Shown in pieces: positions 1-9,305 of a DNA stretch of 64,000 nucleotides (positions are counted from its first letter, which is position 1; each line of letters starts with the position of its first letter). The translations under genes and the position numbers were made by a program. Origin of the DNA: Flavisolibacter ginsengisoli DSM 18119 (lineage in GTDB: Bacteria; Bacteroidota; Bacteroidia; Chitinophagales; Chitinophagaceae); NCBI RefSeq assembly GCF_900129295.1, contig NZ_FQUU01000006.1, forward strand, positions 160,863 to 224,862, read 5' to 3'. The notes under the pieces were generated by a model, which was given only the letters and a program-made list of their open reading frames with translations, was not told the DNA's origin and did not search any database.

Positions 1-626
1 TTAACCCAATTATTGCCAAAATCTCCACCTTGGGTAAGATGAATTATATCAATTCTATTGGTTACTATTACTTCATATGATCGCGCGACTTGCAATGAAA
101 AATCAATATCATAAAAATGAAACCCTTTGAGCAAATCTTCATTAAACTTTGTCATTTCCCAAACATACTTTCTGGCACACATAAAAACTCCGTCAATAGT
201 TACAACTTTTACCTCCGGTGTTTCCCATTGATTGGAATTCGATAAGTTTTGTTCGTTGTTTTTGTTCTTATGAATTATATGGAAGTAATCCATTCCTTTA
301 ATGCCTGAAAACCATCCTGATAAATATTTTCCTTTATACTTCCCTCCTGCAACACCTAATAAACCTATTTCTTTTTTCGTGTCGAAAATTTCTAATACTA
401 TCTTACCCCAGTTTGGAGTTTCAAAAATAATATCCTCATGTATAAAGCACACATATGGAAAACGGGCTTTTCCAGCCATTAAATTATAAACCTTACACAG
501 GCCATAATTTTTGCCTTTATTATCCCAGACCAGTAATTCATATTCTAAGCCAATAGTAGAAGCAATATTTCTTTTTATATTAGAAAGAAGTTCTTCATTT
601 ACCGAACAAATTATTACAGATAACAT
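1..626 (-). CDS. StrF-like GT2 glycosyltransferase, 3' end outside window
   Basis: An open frame runs on the minus strand from an ATG at 624-626 through the left window edge with no stop, giving at least 208 residues. The start reads MLSVIICSVNEELLSN, the usual beta-strand opening of a GT-A glycosyltransferase. A metal/nucleotide-sugar site of HED type (FIHEDI) lies near residue 70, and TIDGVFMCARK near residue 150 resembles the acceptor-side loop of the streptomycin-biosynthesis StrF-like GT2 group. It would move a sugar from a nucleotide donor to an oligosaccharide or lipid in the cytoplasm. It is divergent from an FkbM methyltransferase about 50 bp away, which suggests the edge of a polysaccharide or glycan-decoration locus. 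The donor sugar cannot be predicted. Confidence 0.75.
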   Translation of the reverse strand, partial: MLSVIICSVNEELLSNIKRNIASTIGLEYELLVWDNKGKNYGLCKVYNLMAGKARFPYVCFIHEDIIFETPNWGKIVLEIFDTKKEIGLLGVAGGKYKGKYLSGWFSGIKGMDYFHIIHKNKNNEQNLSNSNQWETPEVKVVTIDGVFMCARKYVWEMTKFNEDLLKGFHFYDIDFSLQVARSYEVIVTNRIDIIHLTQGGDFGNNWV

Positions 627-678
627 CAATTGACACTTTCTTATCCAACAATACTTTACTTTGCAAATATTTAGAAAA

Positions 679-1512
679 ATGCAAAGTAAATCTTTTGTTC
701 TCAATTTATGGAGAGGTATAACGGCGCGGACTAAAAACGCCCTTTTGAATCCTTATAAAAAAGCAGGATTGAGTTGGTTCAAGATCAAACAGCTAAAACA
801 TATACCAGCAGGTAAGGTCCGTCAATATAATTACAAAGGAAATACCATCTTTTACATAAGTCCTTCAGATTTTCTTCATGGCTTAAAAGAAATCTTTGTA
901 CAGGAAATATATAAAATCAATCTTGGCCTGTCTCCCTATATTATTGATTGTGGATCCAACATTGGATTGAGTGTGATTTACTTGAAAGAAAAATATAATG
1001 ATGCTCAAATCATTGCTTTTGAACCTGATAAAAAAAATTTTGAGCTTCTAAGTAAAAATATAACTTCTTTTAAATTAAAAGATGTAACGCTAGAAGAGAA
1101 AGCAGTTTGGATTACTGATACCGAGCTGCATTTCAAAAATGAAGGAAATATGGGCAGTAAAATTGCAAATAGTTCTGGAGCCAACTCATCCACCGTTCAG
1201 GCAATTAGGCTGAAGGATTTTATTCATAGAAAAGTAGATTTCTTAAAAATAGATATAGAAGGAGCAGAATATGAAGTATTAAAAGATATAAAAGAAAATT
1301 TACACTTTGTACAAAATATGTTCCTGGAATATCACGGTAGCTTTAAGGAAAATAATGAGCTTATTGAAATTTTAGAAATAATCAATCAATCTGGTTTCAA
1401 TTTTTATATCAAAGAAGCAACAAGTGTTTATGACTATCCTTTTGTGTATAATGATATAAAGCCTAAAAGGGATTATGATGTTCAGTTAAATATTTTTTGC
1501 TTTAAGAATTGA
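679..1512 (+). CDS. FkbM family SAM-dependent methyltransferase
   Basis: A protein of about 277 residues with the two hallmarks of FkbM methyltransferases: the SAM-binding motif IIDCGSNIGLSVIYL followed by an acidic strand end (IIAFEPD), and the later motif FLKIDIEGAEYEVLKDI. FkbM enzymes O-methylate sugars or polyketides. Next to a divergent glycosyltransferase, methylation of a cell-surface glycan is the best guess. The frame is open from a TTG at 661, but I prefer the ATG at 679, because the TTG overlaps a promoter-like TACTTTGC at about 657-664. The ATG start leaves only a very short leader. The substrate is unknown. Confidence 0.85.
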   Translation: MQSKSFVLNLWRGITARTKNALLNPYKKAGLSWFKIKQLKHIPAGKVRQYNYKGNTIFYISPSDFLHGLKEIFVQEIYKINLGLSPYIIDCGSNIGLSVIYLKEKYNDAQIIAFEPDKKNFELLSKNITSFKLKDVTLEEKAVWITDTELHFKNEGNMGSKIANSSGANSSTVQAIRLKDFIHRKVDFLKIDIEGAEYEVLKDIKENLHFVQNMFLEYHGSFKENNELIEILEIINQSGFNFYIKEATSVYDYPFVYNDIKPKRDYDVQLNIFCFKN

Positions 1513-1670
1513 AGGTTAGCTATTAAAATTACTTTTAAACAATAAATTTCTTTGAGCATACAAGGGCTCACTAATGCATGTTTACTAGTAACTGTTCTGG
1601 TAGTTTACAAGTCTATGCTGTTTACAATTGATTGCTTTTGTTGGAATATAGCTGGGCTTGTGGGCTAGGA

Positions 1671-2405
1671 TCACAACTTCTCTAAAAACAATTGCATTGC
1701 TTTCCTTTTTGTCTCATCAAGATTATAGTCAATACACTTAGTATAATAATTCTTTAAATCAAAAGCTTCAAAAGGGTTTTGCTTGACAATTTCATCAATA
1801 TGATCAAATCCCATGCTGTTGGCTTCATTAAATAATCGTTCAAATTTTGCCGGAAGCTTTTTATTAGCTATCCATGCCGCAAAAACAAATGGAAGTCCGG
1901 TATGCAATTTCCAGGCTTCTGCCAGGTCATATATATAAGTTGAATGTTGTCTTTGTTCAAGGGCTCTGTCGCCTATTACTACACCTGCAGTGGATCCAAC
2001 AATCTTTTGACGAAAGTCCTCTCCTTTTGCATCTAGAAATACAACATCTTTCTTCCAATATTCCTTTAATAAAACCTTAGCAAGGTTTACTGAAGTTCGG
2101 GATTGATAATCCAGGTAAACAGTCTCGATTTCATCAATAGGCATTTCACAGAAAATACAAACAGATGCCACAGGACCATTTGCACCGATACAATAATCAG
2201 AAACTGTATGCCATTCCTTAAGCTTCAGTGTCGCAGCTACAGGGATAAGACCAATATCTACTTTATCGTCAATTAGCATTTGAGCTATTTTAGCCGGATA
2301 ATCCACTATCAGCTCAATTTCATCTCTAACAGGATGTCGTTCTATTCCATATAATAATGGTTTAGTATTGAGATAACTTACTGCCGCAACTCTTATCTTA
2401 CCCAA
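1671..2405 (-). CDS. mqnA: Chorismate dehydratase MqnA, futalosine menaquinone pathway
   Basis: A 244-residue protein opening with IRVAAVSYLNTKPLLYGI, the signature start of MqnA/MqnD-type periplasmic-binding-like enzymes. KVDIGLIPVAATLKL near residue 75 is also typical. MqnA dehydrates chorismate to 3-enolpyruvylbenzoate, the first step of the futalosine route to menaquinone, so the organism probably lacks the classical MenFDHCEB route. The protein is somewhat shorter than many family members (about 270-280). The start is a TTG, with no in-frame ATG just upstream; a consensus -7 box (TATATTTG, 2423-2430) fixes the start by leaving room only for a short leader. It is divergent from purB. Confidence 0.9.
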   Translation of the reverse strand: MGKIRVAAVSYLNTKPLLYGIERHPVRDEIELIVDYPAKIAQMLIDDKVDIGLIPVAATLKLKEWHTVSDYCIGANGPVASVCIFCEMPIDEIETVYLDYQSRTSVNLAKVLLKEYWKKDVVFLDAKGEDFRQKIVGSTAGVVIGDRALEQRQHSTYIYDLAEAWKLHTGLPFVFAAWIANKKLPAKFERLFNEANSMGFDHIDEIVKQNPFEAFDLKNYYTKCIDYNLDETKRKAMQLFLEKL

Positions 2406-2422
2406 ATCATTTAATTTTGCCG

Positions 2423-2430
2423 CAAATATA
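2423..2430 (-). promoter_or_regulatory. Bacteroidota -7 promoter element for mqnA
   Basis: The minus strand reads TATATTTG, an exact match to the Bacteroidota -7 consensus TAnnTTTG. It lies 17 nt upstream of the TTG start codon of mqnA, so transcription would begin roughly 10 nt before the start. No clear -33 TTG was located, so this is a motif match rather than a proven promoter. Confidence 0.5.
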
Positions 2431-2517
2431 AACGCTGTTTAAGGTTGAATGCCCGACTGAAATCATAATTCTTCAGGTTGAAAATCACAATCAGTATCAA
2501 CTTTTTCATTAAAACAC

Positions 2518-3864
2518 ATGGAACTTTCTTCACTTACCGCTATTTCTGCAATTGATGGAAGATACAGGAATCAAGTGCAACACCTGGATGAATATTTTTC
2601 AGAATATGCATTGATGAAATACAGAGTTTTAGTGGAAGTGGAATACCTGCTCTTTCTCTCGCATAAAAAAGTATTTAAATTATCTGCCAAAGCTGCAGAA
2701 CAATTGACCTTGGTGAAGGACAACTTTTCTATTGAACAGGCACAAGAGATCAAGGATATTGAAAAGGTCACAAATCATGATGTAAAGGCTGTTGAATACT
2801 TTATTAAAAAGCAATTAGATAAAATTGGAGAAACAGGTGTTAAAGAGTGGGTGCATTTTGGATTAACTTCCCAGGATATAAATAATACATCAATTCCATT
2901 ATCCTGGAAGCACGCACTTGAATTTGAGTACCTCCCTGCCGTGTTCAATCTAGTAGCTGAATTGAAGGTATTGGCAAGGCAATGGAAAGGAATCCCCATG
3001 CTTGCCCGCACTCATGGACAACCAGCCAGCCCCACTACACTTGGAAAAGAATTAATGGTATTTATAGAAAGGACCGAAAATCAAATAGAACAATTGATAA
3101 ACATCCCTATCAGTGCTAAATTCGGAGGTGCTACAGGTAATTTTAATGCACATTATATTGCTTTCCCTAAAAAAGACTGGATTGGATTCGCTAATGAGTT
3201 TATACAGGATACTTTAGGTCTGCAGCGTCTTCAATTTACTACCCAAATTGAACATTATGATAATTTAGCTGCAGGTTTTGATTGTATAAAAAGAATTAAC
3301 ACAATCCTTATTGATCTTTGCCGGGACATTTGGAGCTATATATCCCAGGATTATTTTAAACAAAAAGTAAAGAAAGGTGAAGTAGGTTCATCCGCCATGC
3401 CTCATAAAGTAAATCCTATAGATTTTGAAAATGCAGAAGGTAATTTAGGTCTGGCAAATGCGCTATTAGAACACCTGTCCGCCAAGCTACCTGTATCAAG
3501 ATTACAAAGAGACCTTACTGACTCCACTGTTTTAAGAAATATAGGAGTTCCTTTTGCACATACTATCCTGGCTTTCAAATCCATTGATAAAGGTCTTAAT
3601 AAACTGGTACTAAATACCGATAAAATAAATTCAGATCTTGAAAATAACTGGGCCGTTGTAGCAGAAGCTATTCAAACTGTTCTGCGCCGGGAGCAATATC
3701 CCAACCCCTATGAAGCACTGAAAGACCTTACAAGAGGAAATAAAAAGATTGACAAAGCAGCCATTCAAAAATTCATTGATGGCCTTAAAATCCCTGTTAC
3801 TTTAAAAAAGGAACTGAAAGTCATAACTCCACAAAATTATATCGGTAAGTGTCCCGAGTACTAA
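2518..3864 (+). CDS. purB: Adenylosuccinate lyase PurB
   Basis: A 448-residue member of the fumarase/aspartase superfamily. The signature loop GSSAMPHKVNPIDFENAEGN lies around residues 290-309, and the active-site region ARTHGQPASPTTLGKE near residue 162 is also present. It cleaves SAICAR to AICAR and adenylosuccinate to AMP, both with release of fumarate, in cytoplasmic purine synthesis. The length matches the E. coli-like PurB group (about 456). It is divergent from mqnA, and its stop lies 11 bp from the stop of convergent prfC, leaving no space for a separate terminator. Confidence 0.96.
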   Translation: MELSSLTAISAIDGRYRNQVQHLDEYFSEYALMKYRVLVEVEYLLFLSHKKVFKLSAKAAEQLTLVKDNFSIEQAQEIKDIEKVTNHDVKAVEYFIKKQLDKIGETGVKEWVHFGLTSQDINNTSIPLSWKHALEFEYLPAVFNLVAELKVLARQWKGIPMLARTHGQPASPTTLGKELMVFIERTENQIEQLINIPISAKFGGATGNFNAHYIAFPKKDWIGFANEFIQDTLGLQRLQFTTQIEHYDNLAAGFDCIKRINTILIDLCRDIWSYISQDYFKQKVKKGEVGSSAMPHKVNPIDFENAEGNLGLANALLEHLSAKLPVSRLQRDLTDSTVLRNIGVPFAHTILAFKSIDKGLNKLVLNTDKINSDLENNWAVVAEAIQTVLRREQYPNPYEALKDLTRGNKKIDKAAIQKFIDGLKIPVTLKKELKVITPQNYIGKCPEY

Positions 3865-3875
3865 TTAATGCCTGT

Positions 3876-5462
3876 TTACTTATGAATTTCACTGGTAAAG
3901 TGAAATTCGACATCAGGGTTATTGGTTCTTTCTGTATTCAGGAACCATTCACTTTGCGCCAGGTATACTAAATGTCCGTCCTTATCAATGGCAATGTTCC
4001 CAGACTTAAACCGGATAAAATCTTCCAGCTTTTTAGGGTCTTCACTCGTAATCCAGCAAGCCTTATAAAATGGCACGCTGTTAAAAATTACAGAAGCTCC
4101 ATATTCATGAAGTAGCCGGTATTGGATCACTTCAAACTGAAGTTCACCTACGCAACCTATGATTTTTTTATTTCCACCAAACTGTGTGAACAACTGGGCA
4201 ACCCCTTCATCTGTAAGTTGTATCAATCCCTTTTCCAGTTGCTTTGTCTTCATTGGATCTTTGTTCACTACCTCTTTAAATATTTCCGGTGAAAAAGAAG
4301 GAATTCCGGTAAAGAAGAATTCATCACCTTCGGTAAGTGTATCCCCTATCTTAAAGTTCCCTGTATCAAATAAACCAACTACATCTCCCGGGTAAGCATC
4401 ATCCACAACGTTTTTCTCCCTGGCTAAAAAAGAATATGGATTACTAAATCGAACATCTTTATCCAGGCGCACATGATGAAAGTATTTATTACGTTCAAAT
4501 CTGCCGGAACATACTCTTAAAAAAGCTATCCTGTCCCTGTGCTTAGGATCAAGGTTAGCATGTATCTTAAAAATGAAACCACTGAACTTATCTGCATCCA
4601 CTTTTACCAGACCTTTATTTGTTTCCCTGTCGCGTGGTTTAGGAGAAATTCGGATAAAGGTGTCCAGCATTTCCTTTACACCAAAATTGTTAATGGCACT
4701 ACCAAAAAATACAGGAGCTACGTCACCGCTTAAATAATCATTGACATCCAATTCGCCGTAAACGCCGTCAATTAATTCAACATCTTCTCTTAAGGTTGCA
4801 GCGTCACGTTCACCTAATTTTTCATTTAAGACCGTAGAGGAAAGATCTGATATGGATATGGTATCCTCATCTATTGCCTTTGTATTAGCAGTAAAAAGGC
4901 GGATACTCTTATTGTGGAGGTCATATACACCTTTGAAATCCTTTCCCTGGTTTATGGGCCAGGTCATAGGATGCAGTGATATACTCAGCTCTTTTTCTAT
5001 TTCTTCCAAAAGGTCAAAACGATTCTTTCCGTCTCTATCCAGTTTGTTGATGAAAACGATTACAGGTGTTTTACGCATTCTGCACACCTGCATTAATCTT
5101 CTTGTTTGTTCTTCCACACCATTCACGCTATCTACGACAAGGATCACGCTGTCAACAGCCGTCAATGTTCTGAATGTATCTTCAGCAAAGTCTTTGTGGC
5201 CAGGTGTATCTAGTAAATTGATGAGAGTGCCTTCATATTCAAAGCTCATTACAGATGTAGCTACTGAAATACCTCTTTGACGTTCTATCTCCATAAAGTC
5301 AGAAGTGGCTGCCTTTTTGATCTTATTACTCTTTACCGCCCCTGCCACTTGTATGGCCCCACCAAATAATAAAAACTTCTCAGTCAACGTAGTTTTCCCG
5401 GCATCGGGGTGCGATATAATGGCAAAAGTGCGACGCTTTTCTATTTCTTGCTGATACTTCAT
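3876..5462 (-). CDS. prfC: Peptide chain release factor 3 (RF3), GTPase
   Basis: A 528-residue translational GTPase. G1 is [13 protein letters not shown] (from about residue 17), G3 is DTPGHKDF (about 89-96) and G4 is NKLD (about 142-145). RF3-specific features include the [12 protein letters not shown] segment after the switch-1 region and a C-terminal [16 protein letters not shown] stretch. RF3 removes RF1/RF2 from the ribosome after peptide release. The length equals the usual 525-530. It is transcribed alone toward purB, and a consensus -7 box lies about 100 nt upstream of the ATG. Confidence 0.96.
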   Translation of the reverse strand: MKYQQEIEKRRTFAIISHPDAGKTTLTEKFLLFGGAIQVAGAVKSNKIKKAATSDFMEIERQRGISVATSVMSFEYEGTLINLLDTPGHKDFAEDTFRTLTAVDSVILVVDSVNGVEEQTRRLMQVCRMRKTPVIVFINKLDRDGKNRFDLLEEIEKELSISLHPMTWPINQGKDFKGVYDLHNKSIRLFTANTKAIDEDTISISDLSSTVLNEKLGERDAATLREDVELIDGVYGELDVNDYLSGDVAPVFFGSAINNFGVKEMLDTFIRISPKPRDRETNKGLVKVDADKFSGFIFKIHANLDPKHRDRIAFLRVCSGRFERNKYFHHVRLDKDVRFSNPYSFLAREKNVVDDAYPGDVVGLFDTGNFKIGDTLTEGDEFFFTGIPSFSPEIFKEVVNKDPMKTKQLEKGLIQLTDEGVAQLFTQFGGNKKIIGCVGELQFEVIQYRLLHEYGASVIFNSVPFYKACWITSEDPKKLEDFIRFKSGNIAIDKDGHLVYLAQSEWFLNTERTNNPDVEFHFTSEIHK

Positions 5463-5565
5463 GTTGTTAATCCTAATTCATCCTTTATAATCTTCCGTCA
5501 TACGTGTGCTCACCCCGAGGCATCTGGGGCTTTATCAGAAGATATAAATTGAGTTTTTGGACGCG

Positions 5566-5573
5566 CAAAAGTA
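5566..5573 (-). promoter_or_regulatory. Bacteroidota -7 promoter element for prfC
   Basis: The minus strand reads TACTTTTG, an exact TAnnTTTG match, followed by CGCG, about 104 nt upstream of the prfC start. It implies a leader of about 95 nt. The same 248-bp gap (5463-5710) also holds a weak CCCC...GGGG inverted repeat near 5513-5530 within that leader. I see no other gene here. Confidence 0.45.
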
Positions 5574-5710
5574 CAGCATCATACGTTAAAAGCTTTGAAA
5601 TAAAAGAATATGCCTATGGAGAGATGATTAAGCTAAAGAATTACTCAAAACTTAAAAATCCCTTAAGATTTAATAAAGATATATAGGGAAATAGCTAAGA
5701 TGTACCCTTC

Positions 5711-6076
5711 TTAGTTAGAAAGCTTCAACTGGTTTTGTATCTTGGAAATCAGGCTATCTGTATTTACAGGTTTACTTATAAAATCATCAGCTCCATAAGA
5801 ATCAATTTTACCTGCAGCTCCAGGATGCGCCGAAAACATAATTACGGAAATATGACTTGTTTCTTTATTTGCTTTTACCTGTTGACAAATCATACGCCCA
5901 TCCGCACCAGAAAGTAAAACATCTAACAAGATAATAGCTGGCTGGAATTCAGTTATCTTTTCAAACACTTCTTCCTCCCTGGAAGCTGTATCCACCAGGT
6001 GACCTTGTTTTTTCAGCAGTATATTCAATACTGTCCTTATATCCGGATCATCATCAATTACTAAAATCTTAGCCAT
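5711..6076 (-). CDS. Single-domain response regulator (CheY-like receiver)
   Basis: 121 residues forming only a receiver domain. The acidic pair is D9-D10, the phospho-acceptor is D52 in ILLDVLLSG, the switch Ser is in VIMFSAHPG, and the conserved Lys is in FISKPVN. There is no output domain, so it must act by protein-protein contact, as CheY-like or Spo0F-like relay proteins do. No kinase is adjacent; the neighbours are prfC and a divergent MacB-type permease. Its partner kinase cannot be inferred from this window. Confidence 0.93.
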   Translation of the reverse strand: MAKILVIDDDPDIRTVLNILLKKQGHLVDTASREEEVFEKITEFQPAIILLDVLLSGADGRMICQQVKANKETSHISVIMFSAHPGAAGKIDSYGADDFISKPVNTDSLISKIQNQLKLSN

Positions 6077-6214
6077 AGCTCTTAAACAATATTGGAAATT
6101 TTCAAATGGTTAGGGTTATTTACCCGAAAAAATGAACTATATGAAATTAGGGAAAATAGAATATTGTTATCAAAGAATGTGCTAAATTCTAAATGTGTAA
6201 AGAAAACAAAGATT

Positions 6215-6222
6215 TACTTTTG
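6215..6222 (+). promoter_or_regulatory. -7 promoter element abutting the permease start codon
   Basis: An exact TAnnTTTG match (TACTTTTG) ends only 4 nt before the ATG at 6227. With the usual 5-8 nt spacing from the -7 box to the transcription start, transcription would begin at or inside the start codon. Either the mRNA is leaderless, or translation begins at a later ATG such as the one at 6266 (MALQELWKNK), or this is a chance match. Confidence 0.4.
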
Positions 6223-6226
6223 AACT

Positions 6227-7471
6227 ATGCGCCGCATATTGGAAATAATAGGCAGTAGTTTTAAAATGGCCCTGCAGGAGCTTTGGAAAAATAAGCTTAG
6301 GACCTTTCTATCCTTATTCGGTGTCACAATAGGCATATTTTGCATTATTGGCGTGCTGGCAACAGTAAATAGCCTTCAAACAAATATTCAAAACCAGTTA
6401 AAATCGCTGGGTAACAATACAATTTATATCGATAAATGGGAATGGGGAGGCGGAGCAGATTACCCTTTTTGGAAATATTCCAAACGTCCTTTAGCTCAGT
6501 ATGAGGAAGTTGCGGAGATCAAGAAAAGAACATCTACTGCCAGTTATGCGGCATTTTTTATTAGTTCAAGTGTCAATGCTGAAGTTGATGGCAATACACT
6601 TAGCAATGTACGTCTATACGGGGTTTCACAGGATTATACCAATATTCAGCCCCTTGATATACAATATGGAAGGTTTTTAACTGAAGGAGAATTCCAGCGA
6701 GGAAATAATTCTGTGGTCATTGGAAATGAGATCGCGGAACAATTATTTGGTGAAGCTGAAAGAGCTCCTGGAAAAGTTATCGATATAAAAGGAAGTAAGG
6801 TTAATGTTGTTGGTGTAATAAAAAAGCAGGGAAGCCAGATAGTTGGTGGCTGGCAATTTGATAAAAGCATGATCATACCCTATCAATTTGCGCAATCAGT
6901 CATTGACGAAAGACGGTCAGATCCCATTATTATGGTGAAAGGTGCACCGGCTGTTAGCAGTAAAGTCCTGAAAGATGAACTCACCGGAACCATGAGATCT
7001 ATCCGGCACTTAAACCCTACACAGGAAGATAACTTTGCATTAAATGATATTAATGACTTAAGCGAGTCGCTTGAAAAAGCTTTCGTTAGTGTCAATATCG
7101 GCGGCTGGGCTATCGGAGCCCTGGCATTTATTGTAGGCATATTTGGTGTTGCCAATATTATGTTCGTTACTGTTAAGGAAAGAACATCCCAGATTGGCCT
7201 TAAAAAAGCTATTGGAGCCAAGAGCAGGGTCATTTTGATGGAGTTCTTATTGGAATCAGCCTTTCTTTGCATTATCGGGGGTATTATGGGTTTGCTCCTG
7301 GTGTTTATTCTTACCAAGGTGGCTAGTTCTTTAATAGACTTTCCTTTCTTTCTTTCACCTTTTATCATTTTAATAGCTATTATTATTTGTATCGTTGCCG
7401 GTATTCTTGCAGGCATTATACCAGCCTCCCAGGCCGCGAAGATGGATCCGGTAGTAGCCATAAGAAGTTAA
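6227..7471 (+). CDS. MacB/FtsX-type ABC transporter permease
   Basis: 414 residues with the MacB topology. One N-terminal membrane segment (LRTFLSLFGVTIGIFCIIGV, about 25-45) is followed by a large periplasmic MacB_PCD-type domain (about 50-275) and three C-terminal membrane segments (about 290-312, 335-360, 375-400). The cytoplasmic loop VKERTSQIGLKKAIGAK is the conserved family motif between the second and third segments, and the C-terminus PVVAIRS is also typical. Such permeases couple ATP hydrolysis to mechanical work in the periplasm (lipoprotein, peptide or macrolide export). No ATPase or adaptor subunit is encoded in this window, so it must pair with a distant ATPase. Confidence 0.9.
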   Translation: MRRILEIIGSSFKMALQELWKNKLRTFLSLFGVTIGIFCIIGVLATVNSLQTNIQNQLKSLGNNTIYIDKWEWGGGADYPFWKYSKRPLAQYEEVAEIKKRTSTASYAAFFISSSVNAEVDGNTLSNVRLYGVSQDYTNIQPLDIQYGRFLTEGEFQRGNNSVVIGNEIAEQLFGEAERAPGKVIDIKGSKVNVVGVIKKQGSQIVGGWQFDKSMIIPYQFAQSVIDERRSDPIIMVKGAPAVSSKVLKDELTGTMRSIRHLNPTQEDNFALNDINDLSESLEKAFVSVNIGGWAIGALAFIVGIFGVANIMFVTVKERTSQIGLKKAIGAKSRVILMEFLLESAFLCIIGGIMGLLLVFILTKVASSLIDFPFFLSPFIILIAIIICIVAGILAGIIPASQAAKMDPVVAIRS

Positions 7472-7561
7472 TATATCTAAAGTCATTTCTTTACTTGTTT
7501 ACATCCCTAAGTATTTTCATTTCTTTGTAAAAGCATTTTTATTATTTACAGCTGTTTAACA

Positions 7562-8584
7562 ATGGAAATTAATCAGTCCAAGGTCACTATTCTGGGTATA
7601 GAATCATCGTGCGATGAAACATCAGCATCAATATGCAGGAATGGCGAAATTCTATCAAATTTTATTGCAAATCAGAAGGTGCATGAACAATATGGAGGAG
7701 TTGTCCCCGAGTTAGCCAGCAGGGCACATTTGCAAAACATAGTACCAGTAATAGATATCGCTTTACAGCAGGCGGGAGTCAGTTTAAGCTCTGTGGATGC
7801 TATAGCTTTTACGCAATCTCCTGGATTAATAGGGTCATTATTAGTGGGTTCACAGTTTGCAAAGTCATTAGCTCTATCATTAAACAAACCATTGATATCC
7901 GTTCATCATATGCAGGCACATGTAATGGCCAACCTCATAGGTGTGAACAAACCTTCTTTCCCGTTTCTTTGCCTCACCGTAAGTGGGGGGCATACACAAA
8001 TCGTAAAAGTCATCAGCACATCCGAAATGCAGGTGATTGGAGAAACAAGGGATGATGCAGCTGGAGAAGCATTTGATAAATCAGCCAAACTTCTTGGACT
8101 TCCATACCCCGGAGGACCGCTGATTGATAAATATGCTGCTGAAGGTAATTCTAAAAGGTTCCAGTTTGCCGAACCGCAAATAGAAGCTCTTGATTTTAGC
8201 TTTAGCGGTATAAAAACCTCTATTCTATATTTTTTACAAAAAGAAACGAAAAAAGACCCAGATTTTATAAAAAATAACCTTTCAGACATTTGTGCTTCTA
8301 TTCAGGCGAAGATCATATCTATACTTTTGAAGAAGCTAAAAAAAGCAGCCCTTCAAACAGGCATAAGAGAACTATGCCTTGCGGGGGGAGTATCTGCCAA
8401 TAGTGGCCTTAGAAAAAGTTTTCAGGAACTATGTACTAATAATAACTGGAAAGGCTATATTCCCGCATTTGAATACTGTACAGATAATGCTGCCATGATT
8501 GCTATAACTGGTTATTACAGGTATATAAGTAATGAGTTTTCAGATTTGTCTGTAAGCGCCAGCGCAAGGGCTGCCTGGTCATAA
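7562..8584 (+). CDS. tsaD: tRNA N6-adenosine threonylcarbamoyltransferase TsaD
   Basis: 340 residues of the Kae1/TsaD (ASKHA) family. It opens with TILGIESSCDETSASI, has the metal-binding motif HMQAH (H116 and H120) and the phosphate loop TVSGGHTQI, and contains CTDNAAMIA near the C-terminus. TsaD transfers the threonylcarbamoyl group from TC-AMP to A37 of ANN-decoding tRNAs, together with TsaB and TsaE, which are not in this window. The length is typical. The next gene, another tRNA A37 modification enzyme, starts about 10 bp after the stop, so the pair is probably co-transcribed. Confidence 0.97.
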   Translation: MEINQSKVTILGIESSCDETSASICRNGEILSNFIANQKVHEQYGGVVPELASRAHLQNIVPVIDIALQQAGVSLSSVDAIAFTQSPGLIGSLLVGSQFAKSLALSLNKPLISVHHMQAHVMANLIGVNKPSFPFLCLTVSGGHTQIVKVISTSEMQVIGETRDDAAGEAFDKSAKLLGLPYPGGPLIDKYAAEGNSKRFQFAEPQIEALDFSFSGIKTSILYFLQKETKKDPDFIKNNLSDICASIQAKIISILLKKLKKAALQTGIRELCLAGGVSANSGLRKSFQELCTNNNWKGYIPAFEYCTDNAAMIAITGYYRYISNEFSDLSVSASARAAWS

Positions 8585-8594
8585 AAACTTGATT

Positions 8595-9305
8595 GTGCCT
8601 AATCCCTATTTCCAATTTAAAGAGTTTATTGTCTACCAGGACCATTGTGCCATGAAAGTTACCACAGACTCTTGTTTGTTTGGTGCCTGGTGTGCAGCTG
8701 AGATCCAAAAATTGCATTGCTCTAAGATTCTTGATATTGGTACAGGAACAGGTTTGTTAGCCTTGATGATAGCTCAAAAAAATACCGGGAACATAGATGC
8801 TGTAGAATTGGATGATCATGCAGCCCGCCAGGCTTTAGAAAATATATCAGTTTCACCATGGAAAGACAGAATCTCCATTTTTAAGTCAGATATATTAGAA
8901 CATGTAGGAAAATATGATTGCATTATCAGCAATCCCCCTTATTATGAAAATGAATTACAATCACCTGAACTTAAGAACAATTTAGCCCACCATAGTATTA
9001 GTCTTACCCTAAAGGACATAATCCGATATGCCTCACAAGCTCTAACAGGTAGGGGCTATTTTTTCTTGATCCTCCCGTATAAGAGGCTTTTAGAAGCGGA
9101 GAAAATGTTATTAGGACAAAATCTTTTTCTTCATAAAACCCTGATCATAAAACAAACAACTACCCACTCCCCTTTCCGTGTAATGATCATGGCAGGCAAA
9201 GAGAGAAAAGGCTTGCCCGGCATTGAGGTGATACCAATTAAAAACGGAGAAGTTTATTCTGAAAACTTTAAAGATCTTCTTAAAGATTATTATTTATACC
9301 TGTAA
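8595..9305 (+). CDS. trmN6: tRNA1(Val) adenine-37 N6-methyltransferase TrmN6 (YfiC)
   Basis: About 236 residues of the YfiC/TrmN6 family. The start PNPYFQFKEF and AMKVTTDSCLFGAW are characteristic. The SAM motif ILDIGTGTGLLALM (about 50-63) and the N6-adenine methylase motif NPPYYENEL are both present. It methylates N6 of A37 in tRNA1(Val). I chose GTG at 8595 because family members start M-P-N-P-Y-F; the frame is also open from a TTG at 8589. The 3' end overlaps the convergent oxidoreductase gene by 26 bp. It probably shares a transcript with tsaD. Confidence 0.9.
   Translation: MPNPYFQFKEFIVYQDHCAMKVTTDSCLFGAWCAAEIQKLHCSKILDIGTGTGLLALMIAQKNTGNIDAVELDDHAARQALENISVSPWKDRISIFKSDILEHVGKYDCIISNPPYYENELQSPELKNNLAHHSISLTLKDIIRYASQALTGRGYFFLILPYKRLLEAEKMLLGQNLFLHKTLIIKQTTTHSPFRVMIMAGKERKGLPGIEVIPIKNGEVYSENFKDLLKDYYLYL

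Noticed and set aside
5504..5686. 60-codon plus-strand frame upstream of prfC
   Set aside because: It overlaps the likely prfC promoter and has no conserved pattern.
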